From NCBI RefSeq assembly GCF_024199845.1, contig NZ_JANADO010000001.1:4588001-4652000 (forward strand): DNA of 64,000 nucleotides, read 5' to 3'. Every line of letters begins with the position of its first letter. Positions within the stretch are counted from its first letter, which is position 1. Source of the stretch: Bradyrhizobium sp. CCGB12 (GTDB lineage: Bacteria > Pseudomonadota > Alphaproteobacteria > Rhizobiales > Xanthobacteraceae). The notes beneath the pieces were generated by a model. That model was not told where the DNA came from. It did no database searches and saw only the letters and a program-made list of their open reading frames with translations. Shown one piece after another: positions 51,449-59,925 of the stretch. The position numbers and the translations under genes are program-made.

Positions 51449-52126
51449 CTATCCTCGCCCGGCAGAAGCCCCGCCGAGAAACAGCTTCCAGGCCTTCTCG
51501 AAGTACAGCTTGCGCTCCTTGGGCGAGGCGAGCGGCTTGTATCCGAACATTGCGAGCGTGGTCGGACCGACGATGATGCTGTTGATGAGAAAGTCGGTCA
51601 GGAAATTGACGTCACCCGCAACGATATGCCGGTCGGCCTGGGCTTTCGTGACGGACGTCCGCAGCAGCGACATGATCGCGTCCGGCTCTGGTTCGGCGTC
51701 GCTTCCGGGGGCAAACAGGCTCTCGCTCGCGGCGATCCTCTTGAAGGCCACCAGCTCCGGATCGAGGTTGATGTCGAGCAGAAGGCTCGCGAGCTCCTTG
51801 AGCTGCGCGAGGCTGTGCTGGCTCGACTGCCTGACCTGGAGATCGGCAAGACGCATCATGATCCGCCGGCGGCTTCGCTCGAGGACAGCACCGAAGATCG
51901 CGCGTTTCGACGGATAGCGCCGGTAGATGGTGTCCTTGCCGGCACCGCATTCCGAGACGACTCGCTCCATGGAGGTCGCGGCGTAGCCGTCGCGCGCGAA
52001 CAACTCCGCGGCAACCGCAAGAATCCGGTCTTCGATCGCCTGCGCCTCCGCCTTGGTCGGCCGCCCGCCACGGCTTTCCCCGATGCGCCTCTTCGCGCGC
52101 TTGCCGGTCTTGACTGCCTGCTTCAT
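51449..52126 (-). CDS. TetR/AcrR family transcriptional regulator
   Basis: A 225-aa repressor-type regulator. After a basic leader (MKQAVKTGKRAKRRIGESRGGRPTKAE) the HTH reads ILAVAAELFARDGYAATSMERVVSECGAGKDTIYRRYPSKRAIFGAVL, followed by an all-helical ligand domain. GGGGAAGG before the ATG sets the start at 52126. On its own strand a promoter TTGGCA-N18-TATTAA (52200-52169) overlaps the Irr-box-like site, so this gene may be iron-controlled together with the divergent TonB receptor. It may regulate the RND pump, which lies next to it. Confidence 0.9.
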   Translation of the reverse strand: MKQAVKTGKRAKRRIGESRGGRPTKAEAQAIEDRILAVAAELFARDGYAATSMERVVSECGAGKDTIYRRYPSKRAIFGAVLERSRRRIMMRLADLQVRQSSQHSLAQLKELASLLLDINLDPELVAFKRIAASESLFAPGSDAEPEPDAIMSLLRTSVTKAQADRHIVAGDVNFLTDFLINSIIVGPTTLAMFGYKPLASPKERKLYFEKAWKLFLGGASAGRG

Positions 52127-52163
52127 GCCTTCCCCTGCGCGATCCCGGAATCGCCCTGCTCGA

Positions 52164-52180
52164 CTTTTAATAGTTCTAAA
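52164..52180. promoter_or_regulatory. Irr box (ICE-like) between TetR and TonB receptor 2
   Basis: CTTTTAATAGTTCTAAA: the right half TTCTAAA is a perfect ICE half-site and the left half matches at 4 of 7, again 11 of 14 against TTTAGAANNNTTCTAAA. It lies 86 bases before the receptor start and overlaps the -10 of the TetR promoter. Confidence 0.6.
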
Positions 52181-52265
52181 TACTCGAAAATGCCAACCGC
52201 ATAACTGGACAGTTCCGTCCCGTTTTGTTTTAACCCCGTTCATCAGCTTTGGGTGGGGTTTTGAA

Positions 52266-54557
52266 ATGGAAATGATCGGGGGATCGCAGCGAGTTCTGCG
52301 AGGTGCGGCGTTTTTGCTTGGATCGGCTGCCTTTCTTGCGGTGGACGCGCCGGCGTTGGCGCAGAACTCGACGCTGCCTCCGGTGACCGTGGACGCGCCG
52401 CAAGGCCGGCGCGCGGCAACCAATGTGACGTCGCAGCGTCAGCAGAGCGCGACGCGGCGCAGTGCCCGGGCGCGCACGAATTCCAACGCACCGGCGCAGG
52501 CCAGGCCCGGCGCAGCGTCATCGCCGGCGGTCCGGCAAGACACCCGCGATCAGATGGTCGCGACCAACCAGTCGACGGCGACGAAGACATCCACGCCCGT
52601 GCTGGAGACGCCGCAATCGGTCAGCACGGTGACGCGCAGGCAGATCGACGTGCAGAACCCGCAGACCGTCGGCAATGCCCTGCAATACACCGCAGGTGTC
52701 CTCTCCGAACGCGACGCAACGACCCGCTATGACAGCGTGTTCCTGCGTGGCATCGGCGGCTTCGGCACCTCGACCAATTTCGTCAGCTTCCTCGACGGGT
52801 TGAAGCTGCCGCGCGGCCAGGCTTTTGCGGTGACCTCGATCGACGCATTCCTTCTCGACCGCATCGAGGTCATCAAGGGTCCTTCGGCCGTCCTGTACGG
52901 ACAGATCAACCCCGGCGGTCTCGTCAACCTGGTCAGCCGCCAGCCGAGCGATATTCCCTACAACGAGGCGCGCATCGAGGGCGGCAGCTACGGCCGCGTC
53001 CAGGGTGGCATCACCAGCCAGGGCGCATTGGACGCCGCGCATCAATGGCTCTACAGTATCAGCGCGATCGGCCGGATGTCCGGCACGCGCTACGACGGTG
53101 TGGACGAGCAGCGCTTCGGTGTGGCGCCGGCGATCACCTGGCGGCCGGATGCCGACACGCAGCTCACGGTGTCGGGCTTCTACCAGCGCGACCCGAAGGG
53201 CGGCTATTTCAACTCGCTCTATCCGCAATCGCTGGCTCCGGCAGCGTATCGGCCGTATCTCAATCGCAATCTGAACATCGGCGATCCCGGCTTCGATCGT
53301 TTCGACCGCGAGCAATCGGGCGTCGGATACGTGTTCGACCGCCGGCTGAACGACGTCGTCAGCTTCCATTCGGCGCTGCGCTATTCGAAGGTCGACACCG
53401 ACTTCCAGTCGCTGCAAATGGCCGGCCCGCTGACCGCGGCCGGCACGATCCCCCGCGCGGCGATCCGGTCGATCGAGAGCGCCGACGGCATCGCCGCCGA
53501 CAACCGCCTGCGCTTCGACTTCAGGACCTCCGCCGTCGAGCACACCGTGCTCGCCGGCTGGGACCAGCAGAACGCGCACAGCTCGTGGCTCTATCAATTC
53601 GGCGGTGCGACCTCGCTCGACGTCGTGAATCCCGTCTACTATCAGCCGGTCGGAACGCTGTTCCCGTTCATCAACAACGACCAGTCGCTGTCGCAAACCG
53701 GAATCTACGTCCAGGACCAGATGAAATTCGGCGGCTTCCGCCTGACGCTGGGCACAAGGCACGACTGGACCGAGCAGAACAACGACAACCGCATCTCGCT
53801 GACCAAGACGTCGCAGGAGAGCGACAAGCAGACCTATCGCGCCGGTCTCCTTTATCTCTTCGACAACGGCCTCGCGCCCTATGTCAGCTATTCGACGTCG
53901 TTCGAGCCGACCATTGGCGTCGGCAGCAATGGCCAGCCCTTCGTGCCCACGACCGGCGAGCAGTACGAAGGCGGTCTGAAATACAAGCCTGCCTTTGTCG
54001 ACATGCTGCTCACGGCGGCCGTGTTCGACCTGCGCCAGCAGAATACGCTGACGCCGTCGGCAGTGCCGGGCTTCAGCGTGCAGCAGGGCGAGATCCGCTC
54101 GCGCGGCATCGAGCTGGAAGCGCGCGGAAAATTGACCGAAAACATCGAGATCATCGCGGCCTCGACCTTCCTCGACACCAAGGTGACTCGCTCGACCGAC
54201 CTCACCGCGATCGGCAAACGCCCGCAGGCGGTGCCGACGCATTTCGAATCGCTCTGGGCCAATTACAGCTTCCTGACCGGCGGCCTCGCAGGTTTGACGA
54301 TCGGCGGCGGTGTCCGCTCGGTCGGTCCCTCCTATGGAGACGACATCAACAGCCTGGTTTCGCCGGGATATGTCGTGTTCGACGCCGCGGTCCGGTACGA
54401 GCTCGTCAATCTCGTGCGGGCCTGGAAGGGCGCGGAACTGACGCTGAACGTCACCAACCTGTTCGACAAGAGCTACTACACGAGCTGCAGCTCGAACTTC
54501 TATTGCCAGTTTGGAAACGGCCGCCTCGCGCTCGCCGGCCTGCGCTATCGATGGTGA
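52266..54557 (+). CDS. TonB-dependent siderophore receptor, cassette 2
   Basis: A 763-aa outer-membrane receptor. The signal peptide (MEMIGGSQRVLRGAAFLLGSAAFLAVDAPALA) is followed by a TonB-box-like LPPVTVDAP and a long basic Ala/Arg/Ser linker. The plug begins PVLETPQSVSTVTRRQID and includes DSVFLRGIGGFG, LDGLKLPRG and DRIEVIKGPSAVLYGQINPGGLVNLVSRQP. The barrel ends canonically with LALAGLRYRW. It is a paralogue of cassette 1 but diverged, so the two probably take up different siderophores. GGGTGGGG gives the start at 52266; the frame upstream overlaps the TetR gene. Confidence 0.94.
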   Translation: MEMIGGSQRVLRGAAFLLGSAAFLAVDAPALAQNSTLPPVTVDAPQGRRAATNVTSQRQQSATRRSARARTNSNAPAQARPGAASSPAVRQDTRDQMVATNQSTATKTSTPVLETPQSVSTVTRRQIDVQNPQTVGNALQYTAGVLSERDATTRYDSVFLRGIGGFGTSTNFVSFLDGLKLPRGQAFAVTSIDAFLLDRIEVIKGPSAVLYGQINPGGLVNLVSRQPSDIPYNEARIEGGSYGRVQGGITSQGALDAAHQWLYSISAIGRMSGTRYDGVDEQRFGVAPAITWRPDADTQLTVSGFYQRDPKGGYFNSLYPQSLAPAAYRPYLNRNLNIGDPGFDRFDREQSGVGYVFDRRLNDVVSFHSALRYSKVDTDFQSLQMAGPLTAAGTIPRAAIRSIESADGIAADNRLRFDFRTSAVEHTVLAGWDQQNAHSSWLYQFGGATSLDVVNPVYYQPVGTLFPFINNDQSLSQTGIYVQDQMKFGGFRLTLGTRHDWTEQNNDNRISLTKTSQESDKQTYRAGLLYLFDNGLAPYVSYSTSFEPTIGVGSNGQPFVPTTGEQYEGGLKYKPAFVDMLLTAAVFDLRQQNTLTPSAVPGFSVQQGEIRSRGIELEARGKLTENIEIIAASTFLDTKVTRSTDLTAIGKRPQAVPTHFESLWANYSFLTGGLAGLTIGGGVRSVGPSYGDDINSLVSPGYVVFDAAVRYELVNLVRAWKGAELTLNVTNLFDKSYYTSCSSNFYCQFGNGRLALAGLRYRW

Positions 54558-54578
54558 TCGCATGATGTTGTCCTCATC

Positions 54579-55697
54579 ATGAGAGCGAGACGGCTGCGAC
54601 GGTGGTCGTGGGTTCACAAATGGAGCAGCCTGATCTGCACGATCTTTGCGCTGCTGCTGTGTCTCACCGGCCTGCCCCTCATTTTCCATGAGGAGCTGGG
54701 ACCTAATCCCACGCTCGATAGGGTCGCAGATCCCGACGTCCGCGCGTCCGTCGACACGATGATCGCCCAGGCGCTCGCCGAGCGCCCGGGCGAGATCGTG
54801 CCGTACCTGTTCTACGATCGCGAGAAACCGATCGTGAAGATACCGACCGCCGCCAGCGTGACGGCTGCGCCCGATACTTTCTTCTACAAGGTGTTCGACA
54901 TCCGGACCGGCAAGGCGTTGACGATCGACCAGCCCAACGAGGGCTTCATCTACGTCATGCTGCGGCTTCATGCCGATTTGTTCGCCGGCATCAAGGGCAT
55001 GCTGTTCCTCGGCGGGATGGGGCTGTTGCTGGTCGCATCAATCGTCTCCGGCATGGTGCTCTACGGCCCGTTCGCGCGGCGCCGCGGATTCGGCGAGGTG
55101 CGCCGGCAACACGGCAACCGCCTCCGTTGGCTGGACCTGCACAATCTGCTCGGCATCATCACCCTCGTCTGGTTCGGCATCGTCTCGCTGACCGGCGTGA
55201 TCAACACCTTGGCCGCGCCGATCGAGCTGATGTGGCAGTCGAACCAGTTGATGGAGATGGCGGCGCAAAGCCAGGGACGGCCGCCGAGCGATCGCAAGGC
55301 GCCGGTCGACCTGGTGCTAGCCAGGATTCGCGCGGCCGTGCCCGATATGACGGTGACGACCCTCGCCTTTCCAGGAAGCCCGTTTTCCACGCCCAACCAT
55401 TACGCAGCGTTCCTGACTGGAGATACGCCGCTGACGAGCCGCATTCTCAAGCCCGCCATCATCGACGCGGCGAGCGGCGAGGTCGTCGCCGTGCGCGACA
55501 TGCCCTGGTACGCAACGGCGCTGTTCGTCTCGCAGCCGCTGCATTTCGGCGATTACGGCGGCCTGCCGCTGAAGATCATCTGGGCGGTGCTCGATATCGT
55601 CACCATCATCATCCTGATCAGCGGTCTTTATCTCTGGCTCGCCAAGCGGCGCATCGGTGCCGGGATGAGGACGGCGACGGCGGAGCTCGCTCGATGA
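54579..55697 (+). CDS. PepSY-associated transmembrane protein, cassette 2
   Basis: A 372-aa paralogue of the cassette 1 protein (VHKWSSLICTIFALLLCLTGLPLIFHEE against VHKWTSLICTVFMLLLCITGLPLIFHEE). It keeps the His-containing LRLHADLFAGIKG, DLHN and QPLHFGDYGG segments and the same four helices. It probably reduces iron from the siderophore of receptor 2 in the inner membrane. It starts 21 bases after the receptor stop and overlaps the next small gene by 4 bases (ATGA). Confidence 0.92.
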   Translation: MRARRLRRWSWVHKWSSLICTIFALLLCLTGLPLIFHEELGPNPTLDRVADPDVRASVDTMIAQALAERPGEIVPYLFYDREKPIVKIPTAASVTAAPDTFFYKVFDIRTGKALTIDQPNEGFIYVMLRLHADLFAGIKGMLFLGGMGLLLVASIVSGMVLYGPFARRRGFGEVRRQHGNRLRWLDLHNLLGIITLVWFGIVSLTGVINTLAAPIELMWQSNQLMEMAAQSQGRPPSDRKAPVDLVLARIRAAVPDMTVTTLAFPGSPFSTPNHYAAFLTGDTPLTSRILKPAIIDAASGEVVAVRDMPWYATALFVSQPLHFGDYGGLPLKIIWAVLDIVTIIILISGLYLWLAKRRIGAGMRTATAELAR

Positions 55698-55885
55698 CGC
55701 CCGGCCCGACGCTGTGGGCGATCCCGGCGCTGCTGGCGCTTGTGACCTTGCTCGGCCTGCTGGCCGCGCTGATCGGCGAAGGCGGCATCTGGTGGGCGCT
55801 GTCGTGGGGAATGCTGATTGTTCCCGGCGCTCTCAGCCTCTATTACCTCGCTCGGGGCCTGATGCCACCGCGTGCGGACCCCTGA
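55694..55885 (+). CDS. Small membrane protein of the PepSY cassette (63 aa), copy 2
   Basis: A 63-aa protein with two helices (TLWAIPALLALVTLLGLLAALIG and LSWGMLIVPGALSLYYLARG) joined by GEGGIWWA. Its ATG overlaps the PepSY stop. Homologous to the 64-aa protein at 42049 and to the broken copy at 46149. The conserved linkage is the evidence that it is a real gene despite its length. Confidence 0.85.
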   Translation: MTPGPTLWAIPALLALVTLLGLLAALIGEGGIWWALSWGMLIVPGALSLYYLARGLMPPRADP

Positions 55886-55988
55886 CATCCCGTCTGGTCG
55901 GCCCTGCGCGCGCAGGGCCTCTCCCGCCATTGGCACCCCTCTCCCAATCGTGTAACCCGGCCAAAATCCTTGCCGGGACGGGACGCTG

Positions 55989-57236
55989 ATGAGTGCGGTT
56001 GCCACGGAAGAAGCGGGAGATGCCACCCGCGCGCTGATCCTTGCGCTGCTTGCGCTGGCCTGCGGGCACATGCTCTCGACCTTGCTGCGCACCATTCCCG
56101 CGGTCAGCCTCGATCTCATGGCGGCGGATTTCCACATGGAGCCGCAGGCCCTCGCCAGCCTCACCTCCGTCTATCCCTTCGCCTTTGCCGCCGCGCAGAT
56201 CCCGGTCGGCGCGGCGATGGATCGCTTCGGCGTGCGCCCCGTTTCGCTCAGCCTGCTCGGGGGCACCGTGATCGGCGCCATCGCGTCGGGATTTGCGACC
56301 GGCCCTGCCAGCTTTGCGGTCGGACAGGTGCTGCTCGGCGTCGCCACCTCGGGCATGCTGATGTGCCCGATGACGCTTGCCGCCAAGCAATTGTCGGCCG
56401 CGCGGTTCGGCCTGTGGTCGGGCGCGATCCTCTCGATCGGCAATATCGGCATGCTGCTGTCGTCGAGCCCGCTCGCCTTCGTGGTCGACGCCTGGGGTTG
56501 GCGCGCCGGATTCTTCATCTCGGCGCTCGCAGGCGTCGCGGTGGCGCTCGCCGTGTTCGCGCTGGTGCCGCACCAGGCGGCCGAGCACAAGGACGAGTCG
56601 TCGCCGCTGTCGCAGATGATCGAGGTGCTCCGGCTCGGCCTGTCGCGGCCGTTGCGCGGCCTGATCGCGCTCGCGCTGGTGTCGCTGGCGACCTCGCTGG
56701 TGCTGCGCGGCCTGTGGGGCGGACCTTGGCTGATGGAGATCAAGGGATTGTCGCGGGTCGAGGCCGGCAACCAGCTCGGTGCATTCACGCTGGCGATGAT
56801 CGCCGGTCCGCTGTGCATCGGCATGATAGACCGCAAGATCGGCCGCCGCCGTGCGCTGGTGGCGGGCACGCATATGGCCGGGGCGCTGTTGGTGGCGCTG
56901 ATGGCGCTCGGCGCGCCGCACTATGCAGTCTCCGTGCTGTTTGGCCTGCCCGTGATGCCGCCGCAATACGACCTCGTGCTGTTCGTGCTCATTGGCCTTG
57001 CGACCTCTGCGCAGCCGCTGCTGTTCGGCATGTCGCGGCAGCTGGTCGATGCCCAGACTGCGGGCAAGGCGCTTGCGGCGGTCAACCTCGCCTTCTTCCT
57101 CGGCGCGGCCTTGATGCAGTCGGTCACCGGCGCGGTGGCGGCGCTCGCGGGATTGCCGGCGGTGCTGCTGTTCATGGCTGCCATGCTGGCAGTCGGCGTG
57201 CTGATCTTCTTGGCTTACACCTCGCCAAGCCCCTAG
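55989..57236 (+). CDS. MFS transporter
   Basis: A 415-aa major facilitator with 12 predicted helices in two sixes. The helix 2-3 loop reads AMDRFGVRPVSL and the equivalent in the second half DRKIGRRRALVAG, both variants of the MFS signature. Helix 1 is LILALLALACGHMLSTLLRTIPAV. It lies 103 bases after the siderophore cassette on the same strand and could be its last member (for example a siderophore or ferrisiderophore transporter), but no sequence feature proves this; other substrates are possible. Confidence 0.9.
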   Translation: MSAVATEEAGDATRALILALLALACGHMLSTLLRTIPAVSLDLMAADFHMEPQALASLTSVYPFAFAAAQIPVGAAMDRFGVRPVSLSLLGGTVIGAIASGFATGPASFAVGQVLLGVATSGMLMCPMTLAAKQLSAARFGLWSGAILSIGNIGMLLSSSPLAFVVDAWGWRAGFFISALAGVAVALAVFALVPHQAAEHKDESSPLSQMIEVLRLGLSRPLRGLIALALVSLATSLVLRGLWGGPWLMEIKGLSRVEAGNQLGAFTLAMIAGPLCIGMIDRKIGRRRALVAGTHMAGALLVALMALGAPHYAVSVLFGLPVMPPQYDLVLFVLIGLATSAQPLLFGMSRQLVDAQTAGKALAAVNLAFFLGAALMQSVTGAVAALAGLPAVLLFMAAMLAVGVLIFLAYTSPSP

Positions 57237-57269
57237 GATGACGCGCCCCGCTCGCCAAAGGAATCACTC

Positions 57270-58463
57270 ATGCCCGTCGACACCAAAGCCGCCACCGACC
57301 GCCTCATGCGCTTCCTCGCCGTCGAGGGCGTGACCGGACAGGAGGCGGCAATCGGGCGTGAGCTCACCGCTGCTCTAAAGGAGAGCGGCGTGCCGGCGAA
57401 GGCGATCCGCCTCGATGACGCCAACAGCCGCATTCCGGTGCCGACCGAGACCGGCAACCTCATCGTCGACCTGCCCGGCCGCGGCGCGTTGCACAACCAG
57501 CCGCGCATCATGTTCATGACCCACATGGACACCGTGCCGCTCTGCGCCGGCGCCAAGCCGAAGAAGTCGGGCCGCAAGATCGTCAACGAGGCCAAGACCG
57601 CGCTCGGCGGCGACAATCGCTGCGGCTGCGGCGTGCTGGTGACGCTGGCCGCGGAGCTTGCCAAGCAGAAGCTCGACCATCCGCCGATCACGCTTCTGTT
57701 CTGCGTGCGCGAGGAGAGCGGGCTCTATGGCGCGCGCCACGTCAAGCTCGACGATCTCGGCGCGCCGGTGATGGCGTTCAACTATGACGGCGGCTCGGCC
57801 TCCAACGTCATCGTCGGCGCCGTCGGCGCCGATCGCTGGACCGTCGAGATCATGGGCCGCGCCTCGCATGCCGGCGTCGCGCCGGAACGCGGCATCTCCT
57901 CGACCATGATCATGGCGCTCGCGCTGGCCGAAGTGAAGGCCGGCGGCTGGTTCGGCAAGGTGGTGAAGGGCAAGAAGCAAGGCACCAGCAATGTCGGCCC
58001 CGTCACTGGCGGCGAGGGCCGCCCCGCGGGCGATGCCACCAATGTCGTCACCGATTACGTCCATGTGCGCGGCGAAAGCCGCAGCCATGACGGAAAATTC
58101 TTCAAGGAGATCACCAAGGCCTACAAGGCCGCGTTCGAGAAGGCGGCCAAGAAGGTCACCAACACGCAAGGCAAGTCCGGCAAGGTCAAGTTCAAGGCGG
58201 AGACCGATTATTATCCGTTCCGCATGAAGGAGAGCCTGCCCGTCGTCAAACGCGCGATCGAGGCAGTGTCCGCGGTCGGCGGAACTCCGAACGTGCGCGC
58301 CGCCAATGGCGGGCTGGACGCCAACTGGATGGTTCGCCACGGCATTCCGACCGTGACCTTCGGCGCAGGGCAGAACGAGGCGCACACGATCGACGAATGG
58401 ATCAATCTCGACGAATACGATCGCGCCTGCGCGCTGGCCGTGCAGCTCGCGATGATGCGGTGA
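57270..58463 (+). CDS. M20-family peptidase (PepT-like)
   Basis: A 397-aa zinc aminopeptidase-type protein. Metal ligands appear in MTHMDTVPLC (His and Asp), ALGGDNRCGCGVLV (bridging Asp), CVREESGLYGARH (catalytic Glu pair) and the final FGAGQNEAHTIDEWI (His). The dimerisation (lid) domain lies between (ASHAGVAPERGISS). Closest in style to tripeptidase-T-like proteins. GGGxG-type site is not obvious; it starts 33 bases after the MFS gene. Cytosolic. Confidence 0.9.
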   Translation: MPVDTKAATDRLMRFLAVEGVTGQEAAIGRELTAALKESGVPAKAIRLDDANSRIPVPTETGNLIVDLPGRGALHNQPRIMFMTHMDTVPLCAGAKPKKSGRKIVNEAKTALGGDNRCGCGVLVTLAAELAKQKLDHPPITLLFCVREESGLYGARHVKLDDLGAPVMAFNYDGGSASNVIVGAVGADRWTVEIMGRASHAGVAPERGISSTMIMALALAEVKAGGWFGKVVKGKKQGTSNVGPVTGGEGRPAGDATNVVTDYVHVRGESRSHDGKFFKEITKAYKAAFEKAAKKVTNTQGKSGKVKFKAETDYYPFRMKESLPVVKRAIEAVSAVGGTPNVRAANGGLDANWMVRHGIPTVTFGAGQNEAHTIDEWINLDEYDRACALAVQLAMMR

Positions 58464-58475
58464 GCATGTTGCTCT

Positions 58476-58618
58476 CGTAGGGTGGGTTAGCCCCGCGACT
58501 GTGCAAAGCGCAGTTCGCGCGGCGTAACCCACCAACTTCGTTCGGCAAACGCGGAAGCATGGTGGGTTACGCCAGCGGACTGCACTTTCGCGCAGCCGCG
58601 GGCTAACCCACCCTACGA
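58476..58618. repeat. Intergenic inverted repeat, family D
   Basis: Outer arms CGTAGGGTGGGTTAG (58476-58490) and CTAACCCACCCTACG (58604-58618) are perfect inverses. Inner arms GCGTAACCCACCA (58522-58534) and TGGTGGGTTACGC (58561-58573) are perfect inverses too. The RNA would fold into nested stems. Placed between the peptidase and the enolase-superfamily gene. Confidence 0.9.
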
Positions 58619-58650
58619 ACACGAACCAAAATGAAAAATAGGGAGGCCAC

Positions 58651-59739
58651 ATGCCGCGCATCGCGAATATCGAATCCGCCCTCTACCGGATCCCCCTCCC
58701 CGTCCTGCTCTCGGACTCGACCCATGGCGAGATCGCGGCGTTCGAGCTGATCACCTGCCGCGTCCGCGATGCCGATGGCGCCGAGGGTGTTGGCTACACC
58801 TACACCGTGGGCCGCAATGGCGGCGCCGTCGCCGATATCCTCAAGCGCGAGATTCCGCCGTTGGTCGAGGGACGCGAGGCCGACGACACCGAGGCGATCT
58901 GGCATCATGTCTGGTGGGGCCTGCATTATGGCGGCCGCGGCGGGCCGGCGGTGCTGGCGCTGTCCGCGCTCGACATCGCGCTGTGGGATCTGAAGGCGCG
59001 ACGCGCGAAATTGCCGCTGTATCAATTGCTCGGCGGCTTCGATGCACACGTGCCCTGCTATGCCGGCGGCATCGACCTCGATCTCTCGGTCGAGGCGCTG
59101 CTCAAGCAGACCGATGGCAATCTCGCAAAAGGGTTTCGCGCCATCAAGATGAAGGTCGGCCGGCCCGATCTCAAATCGGATGTCGCGCGAGTTGCGGCGA
59201 TGCGACAGCATCTCGGCGACGGCTTTCCGCTGATGGCGGACGCCAACATGAAATGGACGGTGGAAGAAGCTATCCGCGCCGCCCGCGCCTTCGTCCCTTA
59301 TGACCTTACCTGGCTGGAGGAGCCCGTTATCCCCGACGACGTCGCCGGCCACGCGCGCATCATGCAGGCCGGCGGCGTGCCGATCGCGGCGGGCGAGAAT
59401 CTGCGCTCGCTGTGGGAATTCAAGAACTACATCGCCAGTGGCGCGGTATCCTATCCCGAGCCTGACGTCACCAATTGCGGCGGCGTCACTGCCTTCATGA
59501 AGATCGCGCGGCTGGCGGAGGCCTTCAACCTGCCCGTCACCAGCCACGGCGCGCACGACATCACCGTGCACCTGCTCGCGGCCTGCCCGAACCGCTCCTA
59601 TCTCGAGGCGCACGGTTTCGGGCTGGACAAATATATCGAGCATCCGCTGGTGCTGAAGGACGGCATGGCGCGCGCGCCTGATAGGCCCGGCCACGGCATC
59701 GGTTTTGACTGGAAGGGGCTGGCGAAGCTGGCACCGTAG
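58651..59739 (+). CDS. Enolase-superfamily enzyme, mandelate racemase/muconate lactonizing type
   Basis: A 362-aa barrel enzyme that abstracts an alpha proton of a carboxylate. Catalytic groups: Lys166-x-Lys168 (IKMKVG), metal ligands Asp197 (ADANMKW), Glu223 (LEEP) and Glu249 (AGENLR), and His299 (SHGAHD). The Lys-x-Lys plus His pair is that of the mandelate racemase/sugar acid dehydratase groups. The N-terminal capping domain is present. AGGGAGG 6 bases before the ATG sets the start. The substrate (a sugar acid or dipeptide) is not determined. Confidence 0.9.
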   Translation: MPRIANIESALYRIPLPVLLSDSTHGEIAAFELITCRVRDADGAEGVGYTYTVGRNGGAVADILKREIPPLVEGREADDTEAIWHHVWWGLHYGGRGGPAVLALSALDIALWDLKARRAKLPLYQLLGGFDAHVPCYAGGIDLDLSVEALLKQTDGNLAKGFRAIKMKVGRPDLKSDVARVAAMRQHLGDGFPLMADANMKWTVEEAIRAARAFVPYDLTWLEEPVIPDDVAGHARIMQAGGVPIAAGENLRSLWEFKNYIASGAVSYPEPDVTNCGGVTAFMKIARLAEAFNLPVTSHGAHDITVHLLAACPNRSYLEAHGFGLDKYIEHPLVLKDGMARAPDRPGHGIGFDWKGLAKLAP

Positions 59740-59744
59740 GGCTC

Positions 59745-59830
59745 CGTCATGCCCCGGGCTCGTCCCGGGCATCCACGTTCTCCGTGCGGCAAGCAAGGCG
59801 TGGATGGCCGGGTCAAGCCCGGCCATGACG
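59745..59830. repeat. Intergenic inverted repeat, family B, copy 2
   Basis: Begins CGTCATGCCCCGGGCTCGTC and ends GGTCAAGCCCGGCCATGACG, nearly identical to 13673-13758, with an inner CGGGCATCCACG / GCGTGGATGGCCGG pair. Confidence 0.9.
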
Positions 59831-59925
59831 ACGGAGCTGCACGCGAGGCATTCGCCGGTGACTGGATGCAATGGCACGAGATTTGTCTATTGTAGGCCAG
59901 TCGACACTTGTGAAAGACGCCCATC

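Noticed and set aside
52518..54971. 817-codon minus-strand frame opposite TonB receptor 2
   Set aside because: Shadow of the receptor gene; no domain and no start signal.
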